A stretch of 64,000 bases of DNA, from the NCBI GenBank assembly GCA_020746105.1, contig CM036617.1:176728412-176792411 (forward strand), in the 5' to 3' direction. The notes under the pieces are model-generated. The model saw nothing but the letters and a program-made list of their open reading frames with translations, had not been told where the DNA came from and did no database searches. Source of the DNA: Trogon surrucura (taxonomy: Eukaryota; Chordata; Aves; Trogoniformes; Trogonidae). The position numbers and the translations under genes are program-made. How positions within the stretch are numbered: the first letter of the stretch is position 1; every line of letters begins with the position of its first letter. This document shows, one piece after another, positions 46,901-59,800 of the stretch.

Positions 46901-49900
46901 AAAAAAGTACTTTTAGAACTTTTTGAAAATTTATGCTGTTAATTTCCTCTGAATTAAATAGTGAGATCTGAAAGAAATGTCATCTGGTCAGATTGCCTAC
47001 TAGTCGGGGTCTTTGTAAATTAAAATATTATATGTTGGGCTCTGCAAATGAGAAAGCCATGAAAAAGGAGGAAAAATAGTATTCAATTCCAAAACATATT
47101 CTTCAGTAGCTGAAGGGACTTCCAGATTTTTAACTGCACACAGCTATTGTCCTACTATTTTTCCACTCTTATGATTGTTTGATGCAACAGAGAAGTCCGA
47201 GACAGCATGAATAATTTTTCAAATTAATAGTTAAATTCCACTAATAATTTAGCAGATTTACTTCTTTTGATGTCTTTCCATAAGATGCTTAATTTGGCAA
47301 AGATCCTACTTTCTTCAAACCTCACAAGCAGACGAACCTCTTGTTTTATGTAGAAACCTCAGACTAAAGTTAGCCACAGAGCTAGGACTATTCCTCCATA
47401 GTTACCTGACTGTTTTCTGGTACTTCAGAGTTCACTTGTGTGAACACAGCATAGAACAACGAAGTGAGTTACTATTTGGTTGTTCTCAGCACCTCATGAG
47501 CCAGAAGATGTAACAATACTTTCAATTTTTTTTGTGTGATTTTCAGTTGAGCCACGCTTCTGTTGTCTTGTTTGAATGATAATAACATTCATCTTGTTAG
47601 CATGGTGTAATTTAAATAACTGTAGCTCTGTACAAAGTTCTGTTCCATTCAGCGGAATCTCTGTTGCCCCCTTTTTCAGATGACGGTTGCTGCTGGTACG
47701 AGCATTGAGAATAACATTCAAAGGACCATATCCTGCCCTAATGTATGTTCAAAATATCTTGGATTTTTGCATAATTCAAATGTGAAGCCTCCTTATGTGA
47801 TTTTGATATTTTGTTGCCCACAGCAGCTCGTGTATCTCAAGGTTACTTCACATTATATATTTCAGGGTCAATGAATATTGTACTACAAGTGAGAGGTCTC
47901 AGCCTGTCAAAATTACCAAATTACTGTAGTTTTTTCTATATAGTTTGACGGTGCAGCTAAATAAAGACAATGATAAGACATTCAGAGTTCCTTCTGTGCT
48001 TACCTTGCTCCTGCTCCTATCAGATGAAATCAGTGGAACAGCAATAGGCAAAATGAGGAAAGCAATGCAAGGATATATTTATTCTGCTTAACCCTGTTCC
48101 AAATTAGATTTTGATATAAAGATGTGCAATACTAAACTTGGAAGGTAGGTAATTTTATTTTTCTTGCCTGTACAAATATATCCCATGACAAGGTAGAAGA
48201 AGGGAGTAGTTGCTATTGCTCATGAAAGGTGGAATAGAAAATCTATTTTGCTAACAAAAGAAGCAAATTATTCACTTGTAGTATAATAGATCATTTATCT
48301 TCTACTAAAACTATTCAGATAATGGAAAGTCATTGGGTCAAAACTGAACTCTTATGCATTAATGGGGAAAAATAATGAGAATTTGGCATGTACTACTGAG
48401 AAAAGTCTCTGGCTTTGCATTATATACAAGCTATTTTTTATCATGTAATGTGTTTAACAATTGATTTTTCAGCTAAAGATTATCATGTTTACAGGAGAAC
48501 TGGCAAGAGGAATTCTGGATAAACGCATCACCTTAAGTTCTTTTAAGATATAGCAAATAACTGAGGCATAAACACAATATAGTTAAAATAGCTAAGAGCT
48601 AAGAGAAAAAATAATGTGATTTAATATCAGCAGGAAGTCGGTTTGCCCTACTTATCAGGGAAAAAAAATCAACATCTTAAACCAATCTTTTTTTCTGGAA
48701 AGTTTGTGCTACTAAGGGACCATAGAGAAATTCTTTACGTTGTGTTCTCAGAAGATACTACATCCGACTGTCTGAATTATTATGGATTTCTGAATCCTTG
48801 AATGGACAACATGATAAATTCTTGGCTATGATTTGTACTGTTTGATTCCAGTTTCAGACTGTGCAGAGATAGAAAGGTTCCTCAGTACGTAATGTATGAT
48901 TAATCTCCATTCTCTTCCAGATTTTCAATGTGACTTTTAACTTCTCGATGTCAATTTTAGTATTTCAGTCTGCAAACAGTACTATTTTTAATGGAAGACA
49001 GTAATATGAAAGATAATAGTATGACAGAATTGACAAGCATGGAAAAATGCAGGATTTCAGATTTATAGAAGTCTGTACCATTACTTCAAAATTGTTTGAG
49101 ACCTTTTAGTTTGTTTTGGTTTTTTGAAAAGTACAGTAAGACACGCTCTAAACAGATGCTTTCTTAAAAGAATGAAATAAACCAACAAGTCAGAGGTTAC
49201 CTTTTATTCTTGCGATTATATCTGTTACCACTAAAATCAGTAAACAATTCATTGGCTGCCATCAGACAGGAATATCCTTATACTTACCTTCAGAAATCAC
49301 AAGAATTGTCGTTGTAAACTACAGTTCTTAATTTTCCCCCATTTTTTAATTTGTTTCTTCTCTTTGGTCTTCTGTGAGGTTTTTTTTTTTGTCAAAAAAG
49401 AAACATATTACCCTCCACAAGAAAGGGAATGAAATTCAGAATTCATTAAATGTTCTTCTAACTCCATATCCTGATTTTCGTATCTAAAGTTTAATGTTGA
49501 ATTTAATGTTGTTGTCTCTGCTATAGAGACAGTGGAGGCTAGAATCAGTCTCACCTGTTGGCTCTCTGAAGGTGTCAGCTCCATTGACATCTTGGCTCAG
49601 ATATCATGCTTATAGGTGATTAAAATTAAATAATACAAACCCTATTTTCCCATTTTAAGATGATCTTCAGGACGAATTACCTCACCAAACTGTAGCCTCC
49701 TAAAAGCCCGATGTTCAATTAAACTGTGATGCAGCCGCTTTCAGTGAAGAAAACAAGGTACAGCATTTGAAGAGACATCCCCTCTTAAGACAGTCTTTTT
49801 CTCTTAACTTAAACAGTGGGTTAGACAAATAGCTTAGCCTAGATGTTAAAGACCATTCTCAAAGCTGAAACTTGGAAAAAAATGTAATTCCTGGGAGAGT

Positions 49901-50358
49901 AACAGTGAAAAATCTTTTAAGTCATTTGAAAGACTAGGCTTTAATATTTCCCTCTGAAATCCCTCAGTGAACTGAAAAGAATTCTTAAATGGTCTGTAAT
50001 AAAAAAAAAAATTAGTTCCCATTCTAGATTTCCCTTTTAGTGTAAATGCAGTAAAATTAAAAACTTTCATGTTTAAAACTACTGTTTATTTCCTCCCTGA
50101 AGATAATCACACATTTCAGTCACAAAGGGTGTGAAACAAGCTCATGTTTTTATTATTTGCTTATATCCAAAGTCATCATCAAATGGTCACGAGGCATAAT
50201 TTTAGATTATCACTTCATAAATAGGTGCAAACAATCAAATTCTTAACTCTGAAGATTCTTAACAAGGAAACACATTATGTGTTCTGTTTCAGACTTACAA
50301 ATAATTCTCAGTGAAAGTTTATCTTATGAAGGTGGTTATACTTGAATTCTTCAATTTT
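43919..50358. other. Unclassified AT-rich DNA
   Basis: Contains a 26-base T run at 46843-46868. Splice-donor-like sites occur on the minus strand (for example ACTTACCTTC near 49285), but the frames next to them have stops. No gene is supported. Confidence 0.5.
46843..46868. repeat. Poly-T run, 26 bases
   Basis: The longest homopolymer in the window. No retrocopy is recognisable beside it. Confidence 0.9.
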
Positions 50359-50376
50359 CTTGAATTTATATTTCAT

Positions 50377-50420
50377 TTGAATTTATATTGAATTTGTATT
50401 GAATTTATATTGAATTTAAT
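50377..50420. repeat. 11-bp tandem repeat, four units
   Basis: Four consecutive units close to TTGAATTTATA at 50377, 50388, 50399 and 50410. One more degenerate copy starts near 50359. Confidence 0.9.
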
Positions 50421-53400
50421 AATGACTGGAAGTCCTGTTAGATACAAAAGAATCCCATTCAGAGACAGATCCCTACCAAGACCTACATGCCATCCAAACG
50501 CACAAAGCCTTCGGCAAGAGCAAAGAGTGGAAATCTATGCTCACCCTTTCACCCAGCAGCTTGTGGGGAGGGTAGGAAGGGAAGGCACTTCTGCTTTACA
50601 AGTACTTCTCTTGGCACAAGATCTTCCCAGGGCACTGCCGCAATTGCAAAAGCAGATCCAGCTTCAGCTTAGAGAAATGCTGTAACTGAAAAGAGTCATC
50701 CAAAACTTGATGAATAATTGCAAAGTGTTTTATTCATTCCTAAATCCTCTAGTTTCCTAATCATTGGAACCTCTTTATGTAGTTATTTGTTACTGAGTAA
50801 AACCCAGCTCCTCAGACTTTTTTTCACGAGTGTTCTTTTATATTACAGCTAATTGTTCTTTTGCTAATTAGAAAAAATGCTAAAGGATCAACTTAATGCA
50901 TTTTGTAATATATGAGAAAGAAAATTAGTTCAATAATTTATTTTATTCCATTGAATTCCAAACCCACAATTACCTGTGTGAACCATAGTTTTAAAAAACG
51001 GCATTAAGGCTGTTGAATCTATGGCTGAAACTGTTTGAATGCATAATAACTTTTCAATTACTGGGCTACATTATTCTGAAATGTTTTCTGGTTTCGTGTA
51101 ATTACTGTGAATTTCACGGCTTTGTATTTCTACCTTTTGTAAAAGGGATAGCTGTGGAGGATGTTCTCAGAAGCATAAAATTTTCAGTATATATTGCACT
51201 GGTTCAGCGTTTTAATTGTATGGCATTAATTACACAGTTATAATCAAATATAAAGTTCATTTAGTCAAAAAGAGGCACAGTGCATTTTATTTAGCTTTTC
51301 TGTCTCTTAATCTCAGACTTAAAAGATGCTAAAACTATACAGAAAACATAGAATAGATTGTTCATGGGACATATATGCTAAAATATTAAAAAATACATTA
51401 TTAAGCCTGAGTAACTTCCCCTCATGTTATTAATAACAAATGTAAGCATTTTTCTTATTATGAAGGGTGTATAGTATATAATTTTCCTTTATAGAAATAC
51501 ACTGTGAAGCTTGCAATAAAACTGAAACTCAAGAAGACGCTGCAATGTATTCAAAATTGAAAACTCAGATATTATGATGATTTTCAGGGTACAGTTTTGT
51601 GGACAGTATCCCACAAATGAAAAAATCTAATTTGCATGCTGACGCTCTGCGAAGTTCACATCTCCACAGTCTTCATTATAGGCCTCAATTTACCTTTATT
51701 CCCACATAAACTTTCTGTTTTCTGTTTCTCATTATTATAAATTGTTTGCGCGACAGAAGCGGATTGAAGAAATTGATATTATATACAATAGTAATATGCT
51801 ATTGCAGTTTGCTCACTTCTCTTATATATTATAATAAGAGGCATCTAACTGCTAGGATTGATGTCTTTCATGCAAGATATCCCAAATCTTGACTATGCAT
51901 ATCTATGTATATATACATGTAGTACTTTTATAGATTAGTCTTTAAACAACCACTACAATTGCTTTATACTTTGAAAACCTGTTCCTTGCTAACAAGTAAT
52001 TTCTGCAAATGTAGTCTTAAAGTACATGTACATTCTAATATACCTGGATGGCCATTACTGATGGCTACAGAGTCATTTAGACAGAACTGTCTGTTGTACC
52101 TTGATATCTCAATGCCATTACTTGATGGCTGGAAACAGGGCAAGCGAACGTTCAGAACAAAGACAGGACACTTGGTATGCAGATCCAGTTGCTGTGAACA
52201 CATGACCTTGAGCTTCTTCAAAATGGCAGTAGTAATACTTTTTTTTTTACAGCTCTTTAAGGTCCAAAGTACAAACGTAAACAGCAAAATGGAAAAGAAA
52301 ATGGTGGCAGGTCTTAAACATGCTGTGTTTTCTTCATTCAAAACAGCAGAACTTAGGTTTGTGGGGGGTTAAGACAAAATTCTTATATAAATAAGAATAA
52401 ATACATGAAGACAAACTTCACTGCACACAACTGCAAATAAATGAAATTATTGAATTTTAATCAAGTGCAAACCCGATGCATTTTGTTAGTCATCATCAGC
52501 TACTACTTTTTCATGGAAGACACATTTGTTCTGTCGAAAGGGGTACATACCTTCCAGAATTCTTCACTGAGATACTCACAAGTTTCAGAGTAATTATGTT
52601 GGAAATTCAGAGGTTTTTTAGTTCAGGCTATTTTATTTGGATAGATGTTTTTACTAATTACATAACCTAATATGTGTAAATTTTTATTATCTTATGGCGT
52701 TAGACTAGATACAGAGCATATATGTATAGTTTCTAGAGTAGTTCTACCTCTTGAAGCCACAAACCCATTTTATGTGATCACCTGACACTTTCAAGTGTCA
52801 GACCCTCCTGGCACATAGATGTCTTATTTTTGTCCATGGAAGGAAAAAAATATGGGGAGGTTTTCTATCTCAAGTTTTTACCGAAACTCTGTAGTTCAAA
52901 GTCTTCAGAAGCAGTTTCATTTTGTTACTGCTGCCAGTGACTGTGCCGCCCTGTATTTTGAGCAGGACACTAATCTTTTGGCCCTCATCTCCCACTCCCC
53001 TGCCACAGGGCCAGCTCAACATTCCTGCCTCTGCTCCAGACCTCGTGGCAGGCAATTAGTTGGCAGACGTGCTGTCTGAACAGCTGTACCAAGTGTGTTA
53101 AATCAGAAGGTAGAAAAAGATAGCAGCAATACACTGGAGATGTGTCGCTGGCAAATGTGTGTCTTAGTGTAGTGTCCTGGTCCTCAAGTATGCGACTGCA
53201 CGCTCATGGTAATGCTGTTAGATGCACAGCGTCAGCGTCCCAGCATAACTTTGCAAGCACAGCAGCGTTTTTCCATAGCATTTGGACTGATACAAGCTCA
53301 ATTCCACTCATGGGAGAGACTGAAAATTGCAAAATGAAAATCGAGAATTCGGAGTTGTAGCAGCGTTAGCAGGAGATTTACAAGGAATGCTACTCATATG

Positions 53401-53709
53401 ATACCTAAGTTGTTCCATGCTGCTTTTAATTTTAATTTTTATTTATGCATTGGAAATGGACATGATACCATATGGTTAGCTGTTGTTAACTACAGCATGC
53501 CGATTTATAGGTGCTTATGTGTTGCATACTAGGAAAGGAAACAACTTTGAAATAAGCCTATCAATATCATGATGAAGAGCATTATATAGAAAAAAAAAAA
53601 TCTTGCTTGGGTTCACAGAAACTAGATGCTACTAGACAGCTTCATTGAGCAGATCCACTGGAGTGAAATACCCAGCTAGGTATTCCTCTCTCTGTGGCAC
53701 ACAGAGGGC
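50421..53709. other. Unclassified DNA
   Basis: A 91-codon plus-strand open frame (50410-50685) begins inside the tandem repeat and is unrecognised. 52782-52801 is a short inverted repeat. 52930-53060 is GC-richer. No exon is supported. Confidence 0.45.
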
Positions 53710-54236
53710 TGTTGTGGGCTGAGCTTGACCCACAGCCTGATGCCCACCTCACTGCTCCCTCCTCACTCCTCCTCTTCAGCATGACAGAGGGAGAAAATAG
53801 GATGAGAAAGCTCATAGGTTGAGGTAAAGATGGAAAGATCACGTACCAGTTACCACATGAGCAAAACAGACTTGACATGGGGAAAACTACTTTGATTTAT
53901 TGGCAATTAAAATAGATTTGGATTGTGAGAAACAAACCCAAAAATTTAAATAACACCTCCCATATAACCCCACAGCTCAAATTCTTCACTTCCAACTCTT
54001 CCATTCCCAGTCCCTCTCCATGGCTCCTTCCTCTTCACACTTTCTTCTGCTGTGGTATGGAGGCCTCCATGGGCTGCAGCGTGGATATCTGCTGCCTGAC
54101 CTTGCTATCCACACTGTGATTTCTCACTTTCTCTTTCTTTCCTGCCTCCTTAGCCTTTCTGGCATTTTCTTGCATTTCCTTAAATCTGTTTTCCCAAGGC
54201 ACTGCCATCTTGGCTGCAGGGCTTGTGTCCAGCCCA
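53710..54236 (-). mobile_element. Endogenous-retrovirus LTR, probably solo, minus strand
   Basis: I recognise this as an avian ERV LTR. Diagnostic pieces on the plus strand are TGTTGTGGGCTGAGCTTGAC at the edge, GCAAAACAGACTTGACATGG, TTTATTGGCAATTAAAATAG and CTCCATGGGCTGCAGCGTGG. The minus strand carries AATAAA at 53901-53896. The left edge begins TG at 53710 after GGGC (53706-53709). On the right, CA followed by GGGC occurs twice (CA at 54217-54218 and at 54235-54236), so either could be the true end with a 4-bp target duplication. No internal retroviral genes are seen on either side. Minus-strand open frames here, such as 54035-54373, are not genes. Confidence 0.7.
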
Positions 54237-55929
54237 GGGCAGCCCTGGCCTCTCCTCACAGAGATTTTGTCTCTGAGATACGTCTTAAGTGAGGAGACTT
54301 TCAAGCCACAGAAGGAAGATCTGGGTTTGGAAAGAACTATTCTTTGCCTGACTTTTAAAGGAAATCTATACAAATGAAGATGTACTTTGGAGAGGAGAGC
54401 AGGTTTTCATTGGTTTGGTAACATTTTGTCTCTGTATTATTAATGAGAAAAATCTTAGTCCTGTCAGCAGAAAATAGATGGAGGAAGTAATGCCATGTCA
54501 GAAATACAATGAATAGGAAAAACATTTGAGATACTTTCAGTTACTCCTCTTCTGGAATTTGCATGTCTTTAAAAACACATACAGAAGAGCCACCAGCCCT
54601 TAAGGACTGACAAATAACTCATTTGGTAAAGGCTAAGCATCAAATTCCTTTGCAAGAATAGAAGACCTTCCATTCCTTTGCTGTACCCTCCTACTCTTGA
54701 TCCAAATGTTGCTGCTGACTCTTTTCTAAACCCATTTTATGCTGAATTAAGAGGGCTGGGAAGAGTTTGTCTTTTTGCTGCAGCCATTATCAGGCTCAGT
54801 CATCATCCCCTTTCATAATGTAATCTCGGTTTTATACAATTATAAGGGACTGTGTTCACTTTAATACTGTCATGAATCAAAATGAAATTTAAATTCTTAC
54901 ACCAAACACAAATCCAGCAAAGGTCAAAACTGTCCCCCTACCAATGAAACATTGGAAGAAACTGTCTTCAGAAGATGACTAGTATGCTTCTTGGCAAATA
55001 GGAGCCTAAATGGATTTAGAAAATCTTTAAAAAATTTTATTTATCTGTGTTTGCCACACGGCTGTCAAAAACTGTGATTTTGTTATCATTACAATGCAAA
55101 GTAATTTTTAATCTGTTCAACAGATGGATAATTGCTACTCACTATGATCAATGAAAGTCTGATAAAATGCTGACTGAAGGTCATCTGAGACTAGGATTTA
55201 GATTTCTTGGCATATCCAGCAGTTTCTTAGTCATAATCTTGTTTGTTTGTTTTAAATACTCTATGTTTATATGCTGATATTTCAATTACATGCAAGTGTC
55301 TGACTAAATATCTTAAGCTCCAATTTTAATAAAAAAAAAAGAACTAGCTCTGGTTAATTGTAACTTGATCATTACATCAAATTACAAACTTACTTCTCCG
55401 CAGCCAATAACACTGCTCTTTCTCATTTTGGTTACGTGTAGATTTTTATGGCTGCTAAAGGTGTTGACTGACTTCTGGAAGTTTAAACAGTCAGTTGTTG
55501 TGGAAAGAATATCATTCCACATTTACAATACTTTTCAGTCTCCTGAACAATACAATCTCCCCAAATAGCAGGCCATGTCACTCCCAGTGTTTCTGAAAAC
55601 AGGTTCACGTGTTTCTGTTCTTCACTTTTTCTGCACTACACATTCAGAAAGTTGTACTAAACTAGGTTCTGCTTTGAGTAGGTGAGTGAGGAGGAGTTTA
55701 ATATAGAAACATGAGTGTCCTGGTCCTGAAGAGTTAAGACCAGGACCTGTGAAAAAGAAACGAGCTCAGATTGATTTTAGGTTTGGATCCCAAGGAATCC
55801 TTCAATTCAGCTAAGTAGCGAAACCTTGAAATTCTTTATTTTTGTGGAGGTTTAGTTCACAACAGCAGGAACTTACAGTTTTTAATTCCTTCCTGTTGTA
55901 TTGAAATAGTTGATGGCAAAGAATGTCAC
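54237..55929. other. Unclassified DNA
   Basis: No supported gene or named repeat. 54237-54380 may still be LTR or old repeat sequence. Confidence 0.45.
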
Positions 55930-56390
55930 TTTTTAAAGCAATTATATTTATTTTCATTGTAATATGCTAATATGTACAAAATACACTTTTAGAATCAGTA
56001 TCCATTGGGCTGAAGTTGTTTGAATCATACTCAACAGATCATTTAAAGTCTCAAAATGGAATTACTCAAGATCTTAATAATTAAGAAAGTTTAAGCTTAC
56101 ATAAACTTGTGGATAAGTGGGGTTTCTTAAAAATTATCATAATAATGGTTTTGATTGAATCTTCTAACACATTTTAAAGTTGAAGTTAAATATAAGTATT
56201 ACTGATGAACAGTCACAATCTAATATGTGTTTAGCCAAAGTTTAAAAACCCTTTTTTTTGTTTACGGCTGTGTGGAAATCTTTGGTTTTCTACCAAAATA
56301 TATGCCTAAGCTGCATATTCAAAGTGAATAAAGAACAGCCACAAAGTGACAGTAAACAATTAGTTCACAGAGCATCAGTATTAGTCTTGT
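55930..56390 (-). other. Putative 3' UTR of the candidate minus-strand gene
   Basis: This lies directly downstream, on the minus strand, of the candidate stop codon at 56391-56393. The first AATAAA on the minus strand after that stop is at 55952-55947, so a transcript could end near 55930 with a 3' UTR of about 460 nt. The sequence is AT-rich, as bird 3' UTRs often are. This is inferred only. Confidence 0.3.
55947..55952 (-). terminator. Candidate polyadenylation signal AATAAA
   Basis: The plus strand reads TTTATT, so the minus strand reads AATAAA. It is the first such hexamer downstream of the candidate stop at 56391. Chance occurrence is common in DNA this AT-rich. Confidence 0.3.
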
Positions 56391-56492
56391 TCATGCTACT
56401 TTACTGTTAATACTGATGTTCAGCAGTTCATCGCTGCTGTCCTGGTCCGAAACCTCCGTAGATTTGCAAATGGTGCGTTTCTGCTGTGAAGT
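56391..56492 (-). CDS. Candidate last coding exon, product not recognised
   Basis: On the minus strand, a strong acceptor (CCAACCCTCGTGTTCTCAG) is followed from 56492 by 33 codons in phase 0 and TGA at 56393-56391. The peptide starts TSQQKRTICKSTEVSDQ and ends NISINSKVA, a basic then serine/acid-rich tail typical of disordered C-termini. The other two frames stop early. The stretch carries more CpG (about four in 60 bp) than its surroundings, as coding exons often do. Phase agrees with the 37-bp candidate exon at 62299-62335. I do not recognise the protein. The acceptor and composition are the evidence; length alone would not be significant. Confidence 0.42.
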   Translation of the reverse strand, partial: TSQQKRTICKSTEVSDQDSSDELLNISINSKVA

Positions 56493-56709
56493 CTGAGAAC
56501 ACGAGGGTTGGTTGAAGTTACACTTCGGGTCTTTGATGGGTCATTGTGTCCACCCTGCAGTTCTCATTTGCTGCTCATGGCTGTGACCAGAGCCCACTGC
56601 AGTTCCCGTCTGCCCCCACCTGCTGGGGTATTGCTCTTCTTGGTAAGAAAGGGCTGCAGATATAAACACTCTGATTTATATTAACAACAGCTTTAGATTT
56701 AGATTTACA

Positions 56710-56884
56710 ACAGGTTGCCCAGAGAGGTGATGGAAGCCCCATCCCTGGAAGTTTTTAAGGCCAGGCTGGATGGGGCTCTGGGCAGCCTGGTCTAGTGGGG
56801 GATGTCCCTGCCCATGGCAGGGGGGTTGGAACTAGGTGATCTTTAAAGTCCCTTCCAACCCTGATAATTCTATGATTCTATGAC
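56710..56884 (+). mobile_element. CR1 3' end fragment
   Basis: Holds the end of ORF2 (CAGGTTGCCCAGAGAGGTG, GAAGCCCCATCCCTGGAAG) and a 3' UTR with GGATGGGGCTCTGGGCAGCC and GGTTGGAACTAGGTGATC. It ends in ATTCTATGATTCTATGA. The 3' UTR differs from all other copies here and marks a further subfamily. Confidence 0.93.
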
Positions 56885-59800
56885 ATGGGCATGTCTGACC
56901 CTGCAACTGAGAAGGATATCTTTTCCCCACCATAGATATAGCCGAGGTGAATATGCTGACAGACAAATTTGTTTTAAGATAGAAAAATGGAATCAGTTTC
57001 TAAAACCATTTATAAATGGTTTCTAAAAGTGGAGCTATGTTCTATGTAAATATATCTAAATTTCTTAGAAGATGGTAGAAGGTATTGTACATGACATACA
57101 TATGAGAAAAATCTGTTGCTTTAGGGTTTAAAACAGTGTTCCTTCAATCTAAATCCTATAATGTGAAACTGCTGTCATTTGAAATGGCAGGAGCTTCTGG
57201 TATTGTGATTGCTAGCTGTAGCAACGCTAGCATAGAGTTTGAGAATAACGTGAGAGTTTTGAGGACAACATAACCCCAATGGAAGTTCAGAACACCCCAC
57301 TCAAGATCCAATTCTATGCTTAGTCTTCAGAGCTTCTCATAGAATTAAAATAACTGTGGACTCTAAACCAAAGACATTTGATGGATTGTATAATCAGATT
57401 AGAGCTAGGACTTCAGCACTGCTAACAGTTAATGTTAATTTATGATCAAATGTACTTTTGGTGTTGGGGTCTCCTGATCTGTCTCACTTGTGGTGTATTG
57501 CTTTTCCATAATGAACTAGGGATCATTTCTCTCTTGCTGCTCTCTTTGTTGGAACCAAGGGGAGGCAGAGGAGGAAGCTCTCCCATGCAAAGGAAAAAAA
57601 TCCTGGGCTAGAACAAAATAACAACTAGATTGGAAAGGTCAACCAAGGTCTGGAAGGGGGAAAGTAGTGGCAAATTAGTAATCATGAAGTCTGGAAGCAG
57701 GTGTGGGGTCAGAGATGCCAGTGGGAATAGGGGCTGGTGGCTGTGGAGGTGTGACGTGAACTGAGACAGATGAGAAGTAAGAGTAGAGAAGGAAGTTTTC
57801 AATGACACAGCTCTCTCAACTGTAAAAGCAAATCATCAAAAAGAAATCTTTCCATGGAAATGTATCAGGCTTTATAGGAAAGGTGTCTCAGTTTCTAGAG
57901 AGCGAGGGAGGATGAAAGCATGAGAGAGGCACCCTCTCGGAAGGTATACTGAGTTCCTGTAGCAAAACTGTAAATGATGGTATAATAGTGGCTTGTGTGT
58001 GTGAAGCACTTCTGTAGACAGCCGTAGTCCTGGTACTGGCACCTTGTACTCTTCTAATCTAACCCTTTTACTGTAATTATATATACATACAAATATATTA
58101 CACTTCAAATGGCAAGATAGAAATTTTGTTCTAAGTATTACCCCAGCCAAAAGTTCTGGTTTATTAAATTACTAAAGTTGTCTGCTAAAAAGAAACAAAA
58201 ATGCCCCAAGAAAGAAAAGGAATCATTTTAGAAGTCAGTATTACTTAAGCACTTGTTTCATGCTTACAGCAGACTGGAGTTAGAAATAATTGGAAAGTAT
58301 ACTGATATTGCAAGTAATGGATCAGAGGGAGAAGCTTACACCAAAGGTTATGTTTTGAATTTCTTCAGTGCCTCAAGGAAGTCATTGGCTTGGAAGTGCA
58401 TAAATGCTTTATACAATAATGATTGAATATAATACTAAGGCAAGGGTTAAATTTAATTTTAATTTCCCAAAGGAAATGCCAGGGAGAAAAATCTATACTC
58501 TGAAAACTCCAAACTGTTGATCTCAATTATACTATATTTGCTTTCTTTACCTGTGGAACCACAATGACAGATCATTAAAAGAAATTCGTTAACAAAAATT
58601 CTTCCTCCAATGTTACTCTTACATTCTAATACTGCTAAAATGTGGATTAGTTTAGGGTTGCAAAAAGACAGAAGTGGAAATATGTTTGAATTTCACCTGA
58701 TCTTTGAATTGCACCGTTGTTTTTTCTCCAGGAGGAAGGAAAAGACTGGAACTGGTAGTGAGTTCCAATCCTATGAATTACACAGTCACCAGAAGCAAGC
58801 ATGCTGCTCACATGTAGCAACATTTCTTCCTGGGAGCCACTCTAGGAAAAAAAAAAATATATATATACTTCCTAGATACTGTTTTACCTTTTTCTTCCAT
58901 ACGACATTGTGGTCTTACAACCTCTTGCCCACAAACAGCATAACATCCCGGTTAGATTTCCTGTTCTGACATCCCTGTGCGGACAAATCAGGGCTGTTAT
59001 AGTGGTATAATTTGAAGATATCATTTAACCTTCAACTCCAGGACCAGCTCTCCAGATGGCATACAACTGGCAGTGGTTTTAGCATGCAACAGATTTAGTT
59101 ACTTCTGCAAAGAAAATACACCCTACAGGATAAGGAGACAGATTATCAGGAACTATCTTGTGGTATAATTTCTTTTTAATAACTATAAATGTGTGACCTT
59201 CAAAGATATCCAAGAAGACAAATCATTCTCTCCACTTCTTACCACCCCCTTGAAATACTCTATTCTCACATGACGAAGATTATGACATTTTTGTGGTTAT
59301 TCATTTATTAGTGTGTCTAAGGAACAAAAAGAGTTCATACTGGCTCTCATGGAAGATTACATTTTTTATAAAGATCTGACTTCTGACAAATTCTGTGCTT
59401 TTATTCTTCACTCTAGACCTATAGTTGAGGATGAGGTCTTCTTCAGGCTATGTCTCTGTCACAGCTTATGATACCATGCACTTCTGGCTGTGATCAGGGG
59501 AGATGAGGTTGTTCTCATTGTATAAATTATCTTTATTTGGCGTGAGCAAAAGTGTGCACAATAAGGAGAGTGAATTGTCAATGCTATGGCAAACACTCTT
59601 AGGAATTCCTAGCACACTCAGTGAGTCAGGGACTGGAAGCCACTGCAGGACATCTTGAGTCTTACATCTCAGACAGATGCTGCAACGGCCGTCTGCAGAT
59701 TATTTTTTGATTCTGCCAGCCATGTGGACAGCTCATGACGCAATTTGGGAATTGCAGGCTGTGGAGGCAGACACCTCTGTGGCTGACATAAATGTACACT

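Noticed and set aside
54035-54373. 112-codon minus-strand frame with a KAKEAGKKEKVR-like stretch
   Set aside because: It falls within and just beyond the LTR and has no retroviral or host protein similarity that I can see.
59634-59700. Possible minus-strand exon ending at a GTAAGA donor
   Set aside because: Its phase does not fit the candidate exon at 56492, and the acceptor is ordinary.
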